Shown here in pieces: positions 49,001-62,595 of a stretch of 64,000 bases of DNA. Each line of letters starts with the position of its first letter. Within the stretch, counting starts at the first letter, position 1. The DNA lies in NCBI RefSeq assembly GCF_001659605.2, contig NC_035162.2, positions 7,831,248 to 7,895,247 of the forward strand, in the 5' to 3' direction. The translations under genes were made by a program, and so were the position numbers. The notes under the pieces are model-generated. The model searched no databases. It was not told where the DNA came from and saw only the letters and a list, made by a program, of their open reading frames with translations. Source of the DNA: Manihot esculenta (taxonomy: Eukaryota; Streptophyta; Magnoliopsida; Malpighiales; Euphorbiaceae).

Positions 49001-52000
49001 ATTTTTGGTTTTCGCCAATAGCTTTGAATTCAAATTCATCAACACTTCCAGTTCTCCTAGCCATTTTTGCCCCTGCAAGTCCAGCTCCAGCAGCTGGCTT
49101 GGATAAAAGTATCAAAAGAAAGGCATATTAAATTGTCCACCATGAATGCATATTAGAGCATTGGAACCAAACTGCTAAAGCATCATGCAGTTGTTCTTTG
49201 AATACAGATACTAGAAAATAATAACAGGAGATATAGTGATTGGGTAAGAAACTTTGACGACAAAATCTCTAACCATACCGTGTAAATTAACAAATCCAGG
49301 TATCATCCTTGATCTTTGCAGTCGAGATAATACACGTGCACAAATTCTCTCCAGAATAAACCACTGGATATATCGGAAGATAAGAAGAAGAATTTTTCTA
49401 CAGACCTTAATTGCCAATGTTAATAACTAGACATGTCATTTTGTGAGACCACCCAATACATCTCTATTTTGTTTAGCATGCAATTCAATCTATAAATGGT
49501 TAAATCTCAATTGGGTCACAAATAGCAATCTCAAATACAACAAAAGGAGAATCATGGTATGGCAGCCAGTGTAAAACTTTATGCCATTTTCATGAAATGA
49601 TCCTAAGCAATATGCTGTTGAGACATTACCTGATGAAGCAGTAAAGTTAAAGGAAAGCAGGAAAAGGAAAGGATCTATGCAGCCAATACCAGATAGATTG
49701 AAATTAAGACTCACTGGAGTTAATTTTATTTAGCAATGCAACAACAAGAGGAATTCTTAATTAGGATTTAGGACAAGGAATAAATGAATAAAAAAATAAA
49801 ATCATCAATATGTGTATGTTAATCACTTTTGTCAGAAAAAATAACACAGTGCTCTTAAGGAGGATCCATGTTAAAGCACAGTGTTGGATGCATTCAGAAA
49901 AAATGTGCCTGAAATTTTTCAAAATATCATATGGATTTTTCTAGGCACACATTTAACTAGTACAAAATAATGGTGAAAGATGCCTGCCTTGTCCTTAAAT
50001 TTAGAAGTAAAATGAAAGAAGATACAGAGAAATTATTTAGAAGCCTAAAGAATTTAATTGGTATCTACCTCCAAATGATGCAGCAACTGCAACAGAACCA
50101 GCAACTGTCCCTGCAGCAGTAGCAGCAGCTGCAAACCCACTTGCCCCAATCACGGGGATAAGTGTTCCCAATGTGGGAGCCAGAGCACTAAATCCAGCAG
50201 CAATTGCTGGGGCAGCTAACCCTGTTTAATTCTAGAACTTTTTAGAAAAAGGAGATTCAAAACCACTTTAAAAGGATGGCATTATCTTTTGATGATATTG
50301 AAAAAATAATCCGAGGGGAAAAATTATTGGTTTTCACACCTCCAGTAATAGCCATCAATGTTCCTCCAGTTATTGCAGCTGCACCAATGATACCACCACG
50401 CCTCCATTTAGCCCACTTGCTTTCAGTTGATTGACTTGCTTCTTCCTTTGCTGCTTCCTCCTTTGCTGTAGCCATTGCAGACCAAGCAACTGTTGTCTCA
50501 ATTGCTTCCTGCAAAGAAACGTTTTCTTTAGCCTAACAACACAAGCTGTGTTTTAGACTAGAGGGTCTGACACATTATTTCTAAGTTCTCTACCACTCAG
50601 AAAAGTAAAAGTACATAGATGAAGGCTTTTTCTTTTCTTTCAATTAGACTGCAACTTCACTACATTAAAAGGTCAGGGACTGTGGCTGAGTTCATGTTCA
50701 TGACCAAACATAGCAAAAGGGTTATTTTGCACCAACTGCACAGTTTAAGAAAATCATATTTACAGCTAAATCATAACCCAGAGTGCTGAAACCTTTTAAT
50801 ATGATTATATAATTACCTGACAGAAATAAACTCTTATTTGTAAAGCAATTTTCAATATGATGTTACTAAGGAAAGATGAAGAATCATGACTATGGGATGT
50901 GGATGACAAGTAATGTTTGATGGTGTCTACAAACCATTTTTATCCACTTGATATCAAGCCAAGTTGCTAGCAACCTCAAAGCCACACGATGTCGAGCATC
51001 ATAGCCCTTCCTTCTTCTGGTGCAATTTTTGTTATCTCCACGTTTATCTGCCAGACAAGCTGAAAGAAGCTCATATAAAACTGTTATTTTCCGATGATAA
51101 CTAAGCATTTTTTCCTCTTCAATGGGTTTCTCATCAACCCCACTGGCAGAGCCATGAATCGCATCACTAACACTAACCAAATTACTATCCCTCTCCTCTG
51201 CATTTTCTAGTGCCACCTTCACTGCTTCAGCATGTGATTGCACCTCACCGGCAGATAATTTTTCACGACATTCATGTTCATACTCCTGATGCTTCTCCTT
51301 CTTGTACTTGAAAGAAGCAGCATCTGGTTCCATGCTTTGAGCAATAGCATCAACAGCTTTGGACAAAGCAAGTTCCTGATCTGAACTTTGAGAAGAAGCA
51401 TTATCACCGTCTTCAGAGAGTAACCTCAAGTACTAGGATACAAGTAAAACATTTGTGCAGTTAAGAAAATGAAATGACTAGTGGAATAATATCATACAAG
51501 CATGGACACTGAACCAAAAAAAAAATCTCTTTTTTATTTTCTTTTTCAACAGAAATAACTTATGTAATCTTACCAATACAGAAATGCACCTACATATCAT
51601 TGATTGGAAGGGAACCACCCTATTGAAAATTTCTAAAAGCCCTATTTTATTGATTAGAAAAGAAGATTAAAACACTAAAAATTGACATACTGCTCCAACA
51701 TGATGCTTAGCTAGGGAAGCGCCAGCAGTCCCCTCGAGCCCGGACCACGCTTTAGAGTCAACCTCTAGAAATCTGTCCAGAAAAGAACCATTGACGATCT
51801 AGTTATCGTTTCTTTTCAAATTTGGTTCAGTTCCTCCATCAACAGCAAAAAAATATTCAGCGACCAAAACAAAATTCAAGGAACAAGAGAAAGAATTCAA
51901 GATAAAAGGAATTAGGACCTGAAAACGGGGCGGAGCAATGCCGAATTCTCGTGGACCCAGAGGTCAGGATCCTCGGATACTGAGGCCCTACTGCTACTAC

Positions 52001-52157
52001 CATTACTGATTCGCTTCCCTTCAGTTGGGTCTTCTTCCAGAGAAAAGCTTAGAGGTCGAGTTTGATGGATTTGGGCTTGGTGAAGAGCCATTGCGAACAA
52101 AGATCCGGCAGCGTATCTCTGAGTAGGAGAGAGAAACGACGTCCTCGTGGACGCCAT
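46068..52157 (-). CDS. TMCO4-like DUF726 membrane alpha/beta hydrolase, 15 exons, 670 aa
   Basis: Exons on minus: 52157-51919, 51772-51691, 51432-50935, 50508-50340, 50221-50069, 49093-48996, 48893-48802, 48263-48193, 48104-47969, 47770-47711, 47599-47517, 47430-47354, 47234-47164, 46380-46320, 46190-46068; all GT-AG and in frame. The start MASTRTSFLSPTQRYAAGSL fits plant relatives (At4g36210, At2g18100). Residues about 110-270 are charged and helical. Residues about 309-390 are Gly/Ala-rich and hydrophobic, the membrane segments. The C-terminal half is the DUF726 hydrolase fold with the nucleophile elbow GYSLG (Ser541), preceded by the strand PVTLV, and LLGAPI. Family members are membrane proteins of unknown substrate; yeast Mil1 acts with the AP-1 clathrin adaptor. 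The largest intron (49094-50068) is 975 nt. Confidence 0.92.
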
Positions 52158-54536
52158 AATTTCAGCGTAGTTTCTCGTTGAGGCGAGTTCATTTGAATGT
52201 TGAAGGGTCGTTATTATGAGCTCAAAATCCAGGGGGCGGGGAAATGGGTCCCAAGTCGTACCAGACGATGTCGTTTTCACCTGCAATGCTGCTAATGGCT
52301 TATATTACTAACTATACCCCATCACTCGGTGCCACAAAATATAAACTTTTTTTCCTCATCCATCAAATCGAAAAACTTTTCTTTTTAGACGATATTTTAT
52401 TTATTAACTTCCAAATAAATCACTATTTTATATGTATTATAAGATAAAAACTATATTAATTTTATAAAAATATTTACAAATATAACAATATAAATATAGA
52501 ATATATTAAAAAATATAAAAAAATAATTATGTTACATTTTGTAAGTTTTTTCTATCCGTCTTAAATTATTATTATATTAAAGCTTTTTAAATATATTTTT
52601 ATTTAGTATGTAGTAAAAAATCATTAGTTTCAATAATAATTTAATAATAGAATAATATGGATGCATGATATATTATAAAAAAAAAATGACATAAATTTTA
52701 TTGTGTTAGCTACATTTTTTAATATTCGTGAATAACAATAACTTATGTTTGTAGATTGGAAAAAATATTTTTAACTTATGTGAAAATAATTATAAGTTTA
52801 TTTTTATATGATGGAAGGAGTACTGTACTCCTCCAAATGTGACATTGAGATATATAAGGAGTACTGTATATAAATGGATTTCTTTTAGTTAAAATGACAC
52901 TAGTTTCAACACTTTCTCCCTACCTAAGCTTACCTTGTCTCCCTCGAGTCAAGTGGAGCAATTTTTTAAGTGTAATGTCATATGACAAACCAATGGAATG
53001 GATACATTGTTTTTACTTAAAAATAATTGCTTAATAGTTATTCTTTTTTAAGGTTCATTTGCGTAGTTATATGATATATTTTGTGTTATACACTAGCATT
53101 TCATTTAATATTAGTAGTTTTGTAATAATTATCTATTAATTTTTATATTAGTAGTATAATTTCATAATTATATTCTATATTTTCATATTTATATTATGAG
53201 ATTTATAGTAAAATTAATTAACCATATTAAATACGACAAAATTTAAAACTTCATATTATCAAATTAAATTTTATTTTTAAAAATTTATTTAATTTTGTTA
53301 TAAATTCACAGTAATAAAGATATACATAAATGCAAGAAATTATGATCCAAGAGGATAGTTCTTTTCTTAAAAAAAAAAAGAAAAAAAGATATAGGAATTT
53401 CATTAGGTAAGGGTTCAATGGTTCAGAATCAACGCTAAAAATACTAGCACGTAAACCTTAAGGTCTAAGGAGCCAGGCAACCCGAATCCAGATGAGGATC
53501 TGGAGAGAGCAAGCAGCATGGGTGCCCCTCATCTGGAACTGTCATCAAGAGAATGAAGCACTATAAAGTCTAGATAAAACATCGCCTACCGGAGTAATAT
53601 TCGGCACAAACTCAAACCACCACAAACTCCAAGAGAGAGAAAACACTCACATGCAATCTTATAATACAAAACCCCAGGAAGCAGTGATAGAGAGGCGAGA
53701 AACATTAGGTCACCATCGACGGGAGAAACCAAATCTATACATCTAGAACAGCTAACCGACGAGATCCCGTTCCCAGCACCTTGGCAAGCCTCAACGGCAG
53801 CAGGACAGAAAGCAAAGCTTTAAGATCAGAGCAACCCACCAGTTGAGGGTCGTGAATGTCACTGAGATAGCTAGCCGAGTTCGTCCGAGAAGGAGGCCAC
53901 CTTGGAAGGTCTCTTCGAAGATGGAGTTAAAGGGCTTTGGGACCGAATCAACCCAGCGGAAGGGTGCCCTGAGCGTCACCGAGATGGCCAAACGAAGCTC
54001 GTTCGATGAGAAAATCATCTGCATGCAAATCCAGAAAAACACAAAGAAAAAACAAACAACACACTGACAAAGAGCATATCAACAGAAACCTCCAACATTT
54101 ATACTAGATCTGTTTGTTAGAAAAACAAAAGGAAAGGCAACCAAAAGAATAAAGAAGCTACCCGAAGGTGGATAGAGGAAAATCCACTCTCCAGCCAGTA
54201 ACAGTGAGGGCTCCTCTTTGCTCGGACGAGAGACAAAGATCTCGGCAAAAGAGGGGAACTAGTCTCTCAGAAGCAAATTAGTCGCATAATTAGAAGTCGC
54301 ATTAGTCCAAATGAAAATGGCTGAAGTAGCTTCTGCATTGCCCGTAAAAGGAAAAAAAGAATTTTATATATGCTGCAACACGCAGCTCTAAACTGCACTA
54401 TCCAAAGAACAAATGCTATGCCACTTTAATACTTTTACATGTTAAATTAGAAGGTTGACATGCCCAAACTTCCTAATACAGTTGGTGATTACATAACTCA
54501 TTGCACAACAATTGTGTGGAAACTGGATTTTAATAA
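52158..54536. other. Intergenic region between the TMCO4-like and NERD-like genes
   Basis: The first 1.2 kb is AT-rich. From about 53390 to 54340 lies a GC-richer repeat-like block, listed separately. The NERD-like gene's 3' flank follows. No gene was recognised. Confidence 0.55.
53390..54340 (-). mobile_element. GC-richer transposon-like block, probably minus orientation
   Basis: Base composition shifts sharply here. Read on minus it ends with TAATGAAATTCCTATATC, like plant LINE 3' ends, but is followed by T's and not A's. An imperfect internal repeat (GTCACTGAGATAGCTAGCCG and GTCACCGAGATGGCCAAACG) occurs at 53858 and 53975. No transposase or reverse transcriptase frame is seen. Class is uncertain. 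Confidence 0.35.
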
Positions 54537-57500
54537 TTATGATGGGTGCCAATAACTACATGATGCCCCCTTCTTGCAGTACCCACTTTCGTAAAATTTA
54601 CATACTCGCTGCCCTTTACCCTGAGGCTTGAATGAACCTCCTCCTCCTCCTCCTCCAAAACCATATGTCGACTGCCTGTTCCATGACGATCTATCCCTAA
54701 CATAACCTGAATCTCTACCTTGAGAATAGTGATTACGGTGGTCTCTTGTACCACTATACCTGTTGTCCCCACCATTTCTTGGTTGGCTTCCCCAACTGCC
54801 TACATTATTCGTAGAAATGGCTGGATTTGAATTAGCTTGTTGCTGAGCTGACCCATGACCAGTTCCCCATGCCATGCCTGCACTTCCTTGAGGTTCTACT
54901 CTATTCAAGTTTCCCTTTCCTTTTACAGTTCCCGAGCTAGCATCTGCTGTTGAAGATGCAGAATGCTGTGTGTCAGAACCAGCTTCCAATTGTCTAACTG
55001 CTGATGGAGTAGGAGCCCAGATGTTTGAACCTGCTTCACCTTGGTTAACTGCTGAAGATGCCAGTGGTTCTAAATCTGAACGTGTTTCCCATTGGTTAAC
55101 AGAAACATCACTAGGCTTTGCATCTCCCTCAACTTCAGCACTTGACGACGAATGCCCACTAAAGCTATTTTGAGGATTAAGAACATCAGTCTGCCACAAC
55201 CCAAGTGGCTCCTCTGTTACAGTAGACTGAGAAGGCATTGGAGATGCCCTGAGAGGCTCATCTGGTGCAACAGAATGCGGTGGCATATTGGATGCAGTCA
55301 ACTGAGAAGGAATTTGTACATCACTAGTGGAGCTCAATGCGTCACTTCTCCCTTGATCAGGTGCTGGGCTGAATGGCTCAACAGGACTAAAGCAATCATC
55401 ATCAGAACCAGGTGTCAGTTCCCCACCACAGCTCATTTTTGAAGTAGGAGAAGGTAATCCACCAAGGGATTCCATTGCTTCAACTTCAGCCAACAGATCT
55501 GAAACAGATTCATCAACCAAAGAGCAGAACTCGTTGGGTTCAGGAACAATCGGCTGCCAAGCAGATGTATCAATTGTGGGGTGATGTGGGGAAGAATGCA
55601 TCAGTTGGCCAGACGCTGAAGTCGGAGTAGCAGCATGATCACCGACCCCTTCAGTTGGTTTCAGTGACGATGCATTTACAAGATTTGATTCAACAAAAGG
55701 TTTGGCAAGACTACAAGAATAGCCACCCCAGTCACCAGCAACTTCACAAAGCTGTCCACCGCCAACCACTAAACTGGAAGCAGTGCTCCAACTAGGCCCT
55801 GAATCCTGGACAGGAACATCTGAACCAACAGACAGTTTGTTATCAGTAGCCTGACCTTTCAACTCTCCATCCCCATGCTTTGCTGTTGGACTAGGTAGAT
55901 CAGATAAACCTACTTTCTGATTCTGCTCAGATTTCTCAGGAGACTTGGCTGCAGACACAAAAATAGAGTTGGAATCCCGTCCACTTGAGGAACTGCTTAT
56001 GGGCTGAGGTCCCCAGTTATGTCCAGAGGATTGGCTCGAGTAACCCTCATTGTCAGCTAGTTTACATTTCTCATCTCTCCCTCTGGTACTAGTTTGCACA
56101 GAGCTTCTGTATGAATTCTCATCTGCATGGCATGGATTGGAACTCAGTTTTTCATCCCCATGCCCTTCCCTTGCTTGAAGGGATAGAGATTCAAAAAGCT
56201 TCCCAGAAGATGAAGGTGAAGTGCCAACCCAAGACTTGCCCTCTTGGGGCAAATCCCAGCTTTGTAAGGAATTTTTCGCCGGTGCATCATTGGTAATCGC
56301 AACATCCACAGCCTTAGTCCACGTGGAAGAATGGGAGCCCAACTCATTACACCTTACAAGGTCATTATCACCATTTTGCACTGGCTTCTTGTCATGATCA
56401 ACTCCTTTGCCATCTATCCAAGTCACATGACTACTCTGACTGAGCCCATCTTCCCACTTTTTAACTGCATCATTAGAAGCAACTGTTGCTTCCTGAGGCA
56501 GTAAAGTACTATTGCAATGCTGTGGTGGCTCTTCAGGGAGCTGGCCAACCAATGCCTCGGTCAAAAGAATAGAGTCATCTTGCTTTTCATCTATCCTCCA
56601 TACTCTGAAATCAGGAGGAAAAAGCCCACTTGCATTCCATTTACGCAGCTGGATCATGGAGAATGGCCCTTGATGTTTTCCAAATGGATCCTCATAGTGC
56701 CACAGTTTTTCCGTCTCAATATCACTAGCAGAATGCTCTCTCCCAGAACAAAGAGGCGATGGTATAACAACCCCGGGAAGTGATTCAGATTGCACGAGTG
56801 CCCGACCATTCCAATCACTGGATGCTAAGCCAGTAGCATCTAACTGGTTCCTTGATGTATCATGATTATTTCGCCCGAATGCTCCTCCATCATGACTCCA
56901 TGTGGATTCACCTTCACCAACTCTCTTACAAACCCGAGTGGTACCATCCCTATCCACAAAAAATGTGCATATTCTTTTATTTCGTTCACAAGCAGGAGCT
57001 AAATCCTTTTCCGCACTGTCTCCTACAGCAATCTCATCAACTTCTCTCGGTGAAGAATTAAGCTCTACACCTTTTCTTCCATCGCTAGATAATCTTGATC
57101 TCACATGGTAACCTGTACACAAGGTTAAAAAGTTATGACCCACAACTTCCTTAAGGAAAAATTCCAGTCATGATTATAACCACAAATTGGTTTATTTTCA
57201 CAAATCATCAGTAAGTACCTTGTTTCTTTTCATCTGATTCTCCAGCATCTTCAGATTCAACACTTGGATCCATATTTGGGTCTAAGTGTATGTTGGGAAT
57301 CTCATGTAGCCTGCGCTCGCGTTCTTTGGGCGACTTCAGAAGCTCTAATTTTTCCACACATTCTCTAAGCGTGCAGCATGGTCAAGGAACTACTTGATGA
57401 ATTTCTACTAGGTTTTCCACACATTTTCAGCCATTAATGCATATTTTATCACAGGCTTTATATGAATACTAAGGAGAGAAGAAAAAGGTAAGTTCAAAAA

Positions 57501-60500
57501 ATGGAGGCAGCTGTTGCATTAGCTGCAATAACAGTCGAAGCCCTCTTCCTACAATAAAACCTCTAGTCAAGTTATTCAGCAAAACATGCTAGTCAAAATG
57601 CAGCTACAAAATGCAATACTGGCCAACTAAAAAGTAGCATAGTTCACAAACAAGATAAGCCAACATTAGGAAATTGGGATGTATAGGATGGTGACAAATA
57701 ATTATTATATAAACAAAAAAGAGAACTCAATCACCCATTAGAAATCCATTCCACCCACTGTTTCCATTCCCCACTTTGGAAGTGTAGGATCCGAAAAGAA
57801 AATAGTGAGAGGAGCATAATCATATTACTCAAAAGCATTACATTTACAATATGCTAATTAATCTCAATATTTATGCAGTTTGATATCAGACAATTAAAAA
57901 ACGAGCACTTTCGCCCTGTGCTCTCCATTGTGCACTTTCAATTGGTAAAAGTTCAGAAAATGTAGCTACTTACCTAATACCTCAACTGCAATTTTTTTAT
58001 AGCATATGATCCATAAGAGAAAAAAAAATCTTCCTCAAGTGAATATGAGTGTACGAGTGGGCCTAATATGCTAGTAATGCAAGGGAATCGTTCAACAAAT
58101 ACAGAGAGAAAGCTGTATTACAAAATTAATCATAAGAATATCATATAGCAAAGGATATTCTTTCCTAAGTCCCTTCTCACTAGCTCGATCACGAAGATGG
58201 TTAAGCCGCGATATCTCTGCTTCCAACCACTGGAGAGCCATGCTTAAGAGAGTAAGTTTAGTAATTATATGAAATCAATATGAAACTATAAAATGGAATT
58301 TCAGGTCGTATTAATGCAAGGAAGCTACCAAGCTGGAACTCACATCACTGACTTTGACATGTTGAAGTGCCATTGTCTTTTCCTGAATCTCACCCTATAA
58401 CCAAGAAAACAATTTAATTTGGGCAAGGGGACACATTTAAGCCGGAACATAGAAGAGAATATTGAGAAACACTAACCACTTTCAACCGTTTGATAAGCCC
58501 ACATTTTACACACTGGCGTAAACGTCTGCATTCATCCTGTAGACATAACTGGCACATCAATACCAAAGGAAAAATCATACATTTTATTTAACAAGGCTCC
58601 AATTTACTACCTGACCTGATTGCCGAATGTAGGTGTAAATAGTAATATTAGTGTAGTTACAGTCTATATCATCACATATTCAAATATAAAGAGGAATACA
58701 AATGCTATACCTATCACAATTAACTTGACCAATTCATGATAAGGCTAAATGTTAGAATTCTATCCATGTATCTTCCAAAGGAAGGAAACTATGAAAGTAA
58801 AACTACAAAAAAAAAAAAAAAAACAATCATCTCATACAAGCTAATGCTACTATAATCAATGTCCCGGAAGTGCAATCCTTTTCTAATTTCTAGTGTATAG
58901 GCATATAATAAATCAAACTTGTGATGCTTTAGAAATAGTATAAAGGCGTAACCAATACCAGCCAAATGCACAACGCTTTTAGATATTGTAGTCTTATTTA
59001 TGCAGACAATAATCCACATCACTTAACACCTTTTGTAATAAAGCAATAAATCTTTTTCTTTCCTTCATTTGAATAGTTCGAACAGCAAGAGTATCAATCA
59101 GTTTTAATGAGGTACAAAAAGGGAAAAAAGTCAATTTTTCCAAGATATAAATGAAGTCAATGGAACTTTCCAAAATGACTAAAATAATTAGTAGAGCACC
59201 AAAAAGATTGAAATCCATAACTACGCATATTCAATATCAAATCATACACCAAACAAGCATCCTTCCACATAACAATTAGGGATGAGAGAATAAATAAGGA
59301 TATTGATGAAAGACAACAAATATTTGAAATAGTTTCTTACTTGCACAAGAACCTCCTCAGAAGCATGTAGACGGGAATGCAAAAGACAAAAATATGCATA
59401 GCTGGCATGCATGTCCACTTTATAACATAAGCATGTTTGCAGTTCATATGCTACATATCAAAATATCGCTCAAGTGAATTTTAAAAAAAATATATTTATG
59501 TTTGAAACAACCAAAATTATGACCTGGTTAACCCTAAGAAATTGCTTTCCATAGCTAATCCACTAAAACACGAGTTGCACAAATATCATGTGACCACACA
59601 TGTAACTCCTAGTAGATGGGATTATGCAAAAGAAATTCATAGGGACAAAAGGGAAAGAAACAAAGAACAAAGAGCCAGGAAATTCTATCATCTTAATTTT
59701 AAATCTAAAAAATTCAAAAAAGCTACAAATTCATTTATTCATGTTAGACCTAAAAGAACACTGACATTGTAAAATACAAACGAAAAAGTTTCTACAAACT
59801 CTTAAGGTTTGAAAGAAAGAATTACAAACTTTTGAAACTACAAAGAGAAGCGCATCTATTTATGGTATGCCTTTACGCACTTCTATTAAAAAAGAGATAT
59901 TATGTTTACTCACCTCTGAAAACTCCTGACTTGATATTCCATCAATCGATATAACCTCTTTCTTTTCCAAATTTAATATCTCAAGCATGATATTAGTTGT
60001 TCTTGTGCCAACTTCATATGATTCAGCCGCCTTGCTAGTACCTAAACACAAATCATCAAAAACTTATAAAACTGTCAAGCTTATGCTTCAAAAATTCAGG
60101 GTTCAAAGAGAGCATGGCTTTTTTCTTCAATGAAAGGTGAATATTTAAGCATTTCTTCTATTAAAGGTAACAAGCAGCAGTGGTCATTTGAATAATACCT
60201 ACAACTTGGACAAGTCTATACATATCTTGCTTTTGATCACCACCTGAAATTCTAATTCGCACAAATGACCCAACAACCTTTTCATGAAACTTTTCAAAGT
60301 CATCCATTAGGTTCTCTACCAAATTACGCTTTAAGTACAACAAATTAATATTGTGAACATCTATTGCTGCGTATTCATCTGGATTTGGATTAATCAGAGG
60401 TCCCCTCTCATCCATCTTTTTACGTATTTTACGCCTTCTGTCATTACTCACAATCGGTTGACTATCATTGCTTCCAGCAGCCTCTAACTGGCCACCATCA

Positions 60501-62595
60501 GCATCATCAACTGGAGATTTTTCTTTTATGAGAAAGTGGTATTCAAGAAGCTTCAGCATTTCAAAATGACCCACTAGTGGCTTTCCAAACAGAGTTATGA
60601 GCCTTGAATCACAAACAATTTGAGATTTCTGATGAGGATCACGAAGATTGTTTCTTTTTACGTATTCAAGTAAAAGACCTTGGACATCAAACTGAGATAG
60701 AATAGATGTGTCCCCATTTTTCATGTGTGCTACAAACTCCAAGAGCTCCTTTGTTGCCCATGTTGTTCCTTCAGGCAAAGTTGCAATTTTTCCAACATCT
60801 GATTTTTCCATCAATGGAGAGTTGATCTCATTGAGAACTTTATTTTCATCCTTAGTTTTTCTTCTCTTGGAATGATTTGCCTCAACATTTTCATAGCAGC
60901 TGTCCAAACAAGAGCCTTTATCATTATTGCCATGATAAATTTCAACTGAAGATGCCTCCTTAGAAAACCCAGTGCAAGCTCCTTTCCAGGAATTTCTAGT
61001 TTTAGGCAGCTCATCTCCCTTCCAAGGATTTTTAGCTTTAGTTAGCTCATCTATAGTTAAAGATAGCTTAGCTTTTAAGTAAACCCAGTACACCTTAAAG
61101 AGATACTCCCAGCTAGTTTTGTCGTCAAAATCCACTTGAACCTGCAAAATTTGTATGCAGGAGAAAACACTTAAACATGACATGAGCTGATGGCAATTAG
61201 CTAACTGATAAACACGACATGATCAAATGGCAATTAGCTAACTGAAGGTAGATCAGAGTCCCAGCTCCAAAGAACTACCAACTTAAACCACGTGCAAAAG
61301 AATTTTAAGAAGAACACAGAAGCATGTAAAATAGTACTAGTGATTAAAAAAACCATGATAAAGACAAGCTAAGAAAAACAATGGCAAGTTGGCAAGCCAC
61401 ACCCCACAAGAAAGTAAGGTGCTAAAAGGATATTAAGAAATTCTCTCATATAATCTGCTGCACATACCCTTCACACACGTAATTAAATAACTTAAAGCTA
61501 ACTAAGCAAGCTTAAAAAAAAAAAAAAACTTAACATACCATTTCAGTATTTGCAGGCGAAATATTTTCTATCAGCATTATTATTCTCATGCATGTTCCAC
61601 ATAAACCTTTATTCCCTCTTACACACACATAATCAGCATCTTTGGTGCATCCTTTGCATAAGGAGTATGTACAAGTATAGCACATATAATGTGAAGCCTT
61701 CTGACAACTGCTGCATATATGCCACCCTGAAAATAGATCTTCATTAGATGGTCTGTAGCTGGGAACTCAATTTGACAAATGTCATAAAACAATGAAGTGA
61801 AATTTAGACACATACCACAATTCCATTTAGCTTTTGATCGAAAGAATGCTTCGTCCCTCTTGATACAAGCTGGATGATATGCCTTTGGGCAACCCCTACC
61901 ACGTATGAACCCAAAACAATTAAGCAAGTGAATATTATCGGAGCGCTTAAAAACTAGCAAACTAATGCAGCAACAAAATCTTAAACATCCATTTGGTACC
62001 AAAACTTCTTAAAAATAAAATCTAAATTGTTATACCTCAGCTTAAGGGAAAAAAAAACATTTCAGTAAAAAGCCCATTCTGTGCTCGAGCAAAAAAAAAA
62101 AACGCTCTACTACTAGGGGCTGGTTGTAGCTAGATTTCCTCTTCCATTATCAAAATTTCGCGGCAAAAAAAAAAAGGCAACTAACCGGCGATCACAAAGC
62201 ACAAGGCTACCACCATCAAAACAAATAAAACAAACATCTTCCTCATCTTCATTCTTCTTCAAAGCCGGAGGTTGTGGCCCGGTTTTCCCCTGAATTCTGG
62301 GAGGCCGGCCGCGCTTCCGCTTGGCCGTACTCGTAGCAGCAACCGCAACTTTTTCTACAGTTGCAACCTGGACATCCACCATATTAACATCTCGGGTCAC
62401 TACCGCGACGGCAGGCGAAGGTCCAACGAGCTGCGAATCATCCATTTCTCTAATCGTCTCGCATTGATCGATGGTCATAATGTCTGCGCCACGCAAAGAA
62501 TTGTCAAAACCCCGCTGCTCTTTATCTTCTTGAATAGAAGGTCTACACTCCTCTACTTCCTGCTTCCGCTGCTGCTGCTGTTGCTGTGGTTCCAT
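54537..62595 (-). CDS. NERD-like multidomain protein (PHD-SWIB-Plus3-GYF-CCCH), 10 exons, 1552 aa
   Basis: Exons on minus: 62595-62186, 61895-61816, 61726-61539, 61141-60199, 60041-59914, 58536-58477, 58394-58344, 58229-58159, 57370-57219, 57112-54537. Domains: Q-rich start; AT-hook KRKRGRPPR (about 92-100); PHD-type finger from Cys122 across exons 1-3; SWIB (about 354-430); Plus3 (about 483-610); GYF around LWHYEDPFGKHQGPF (831-882); a long Ser-rich region; C-terminal CCCH finger with Cys1532, Cys1540, Cys1546, His1550. This order matches Arabidopsis NERD (At2g16485, C3H19) and C3H44. NERD binds histone H3 and AGO2 and supports siRNA-dependent DNA methylation. WG dipeptides near 56015, 55728, 54863 and 54790 fit AGO binding. 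Intron 8 is a U12-type AT-AC intron, the other eight GT-AG. Which paralogue this is cannot be settled here. Confidence 0.94.
57371..58158 (-). other. U12-type AT-AC intron in the NERD-like gene (788 nt)
   Basis: On minus the intron starts ATATCCTTT (58158 downward), the U12 5' splice consensus, and ends CTGCAC (57371). The branch-site match TTCCTTGAC lies at 57389-57381, with the branch A at 57382, 11 nt before the intron end. Splicing joins GA to GCTTAGAGAATGT and restores the family sequence KELRECVEK. No GT-AG choice nearby gives that reading. Confidence 0.93.

Noticed and set aside
52158..52286. Upstream in-frame Met at 52286 for the TMCO4-like protein
   Set aside because: The extra 43 residues have no family resemblance, while the Met at 52157 gives the expected SPTQRYAAG start.
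53843..54067. 74-aa plus-strand ORF
   Set aside because: It overlaps an imperfect internal repeat in a transposon-like block and shows no domain.
57113..57143. Internal Met (MGHNFLTLC) as the start of a separate CCCH gene
   Set aside because: These codons are intron sequence before the AG at 57113-57114. Exon 10 continues in frame from exon 9.
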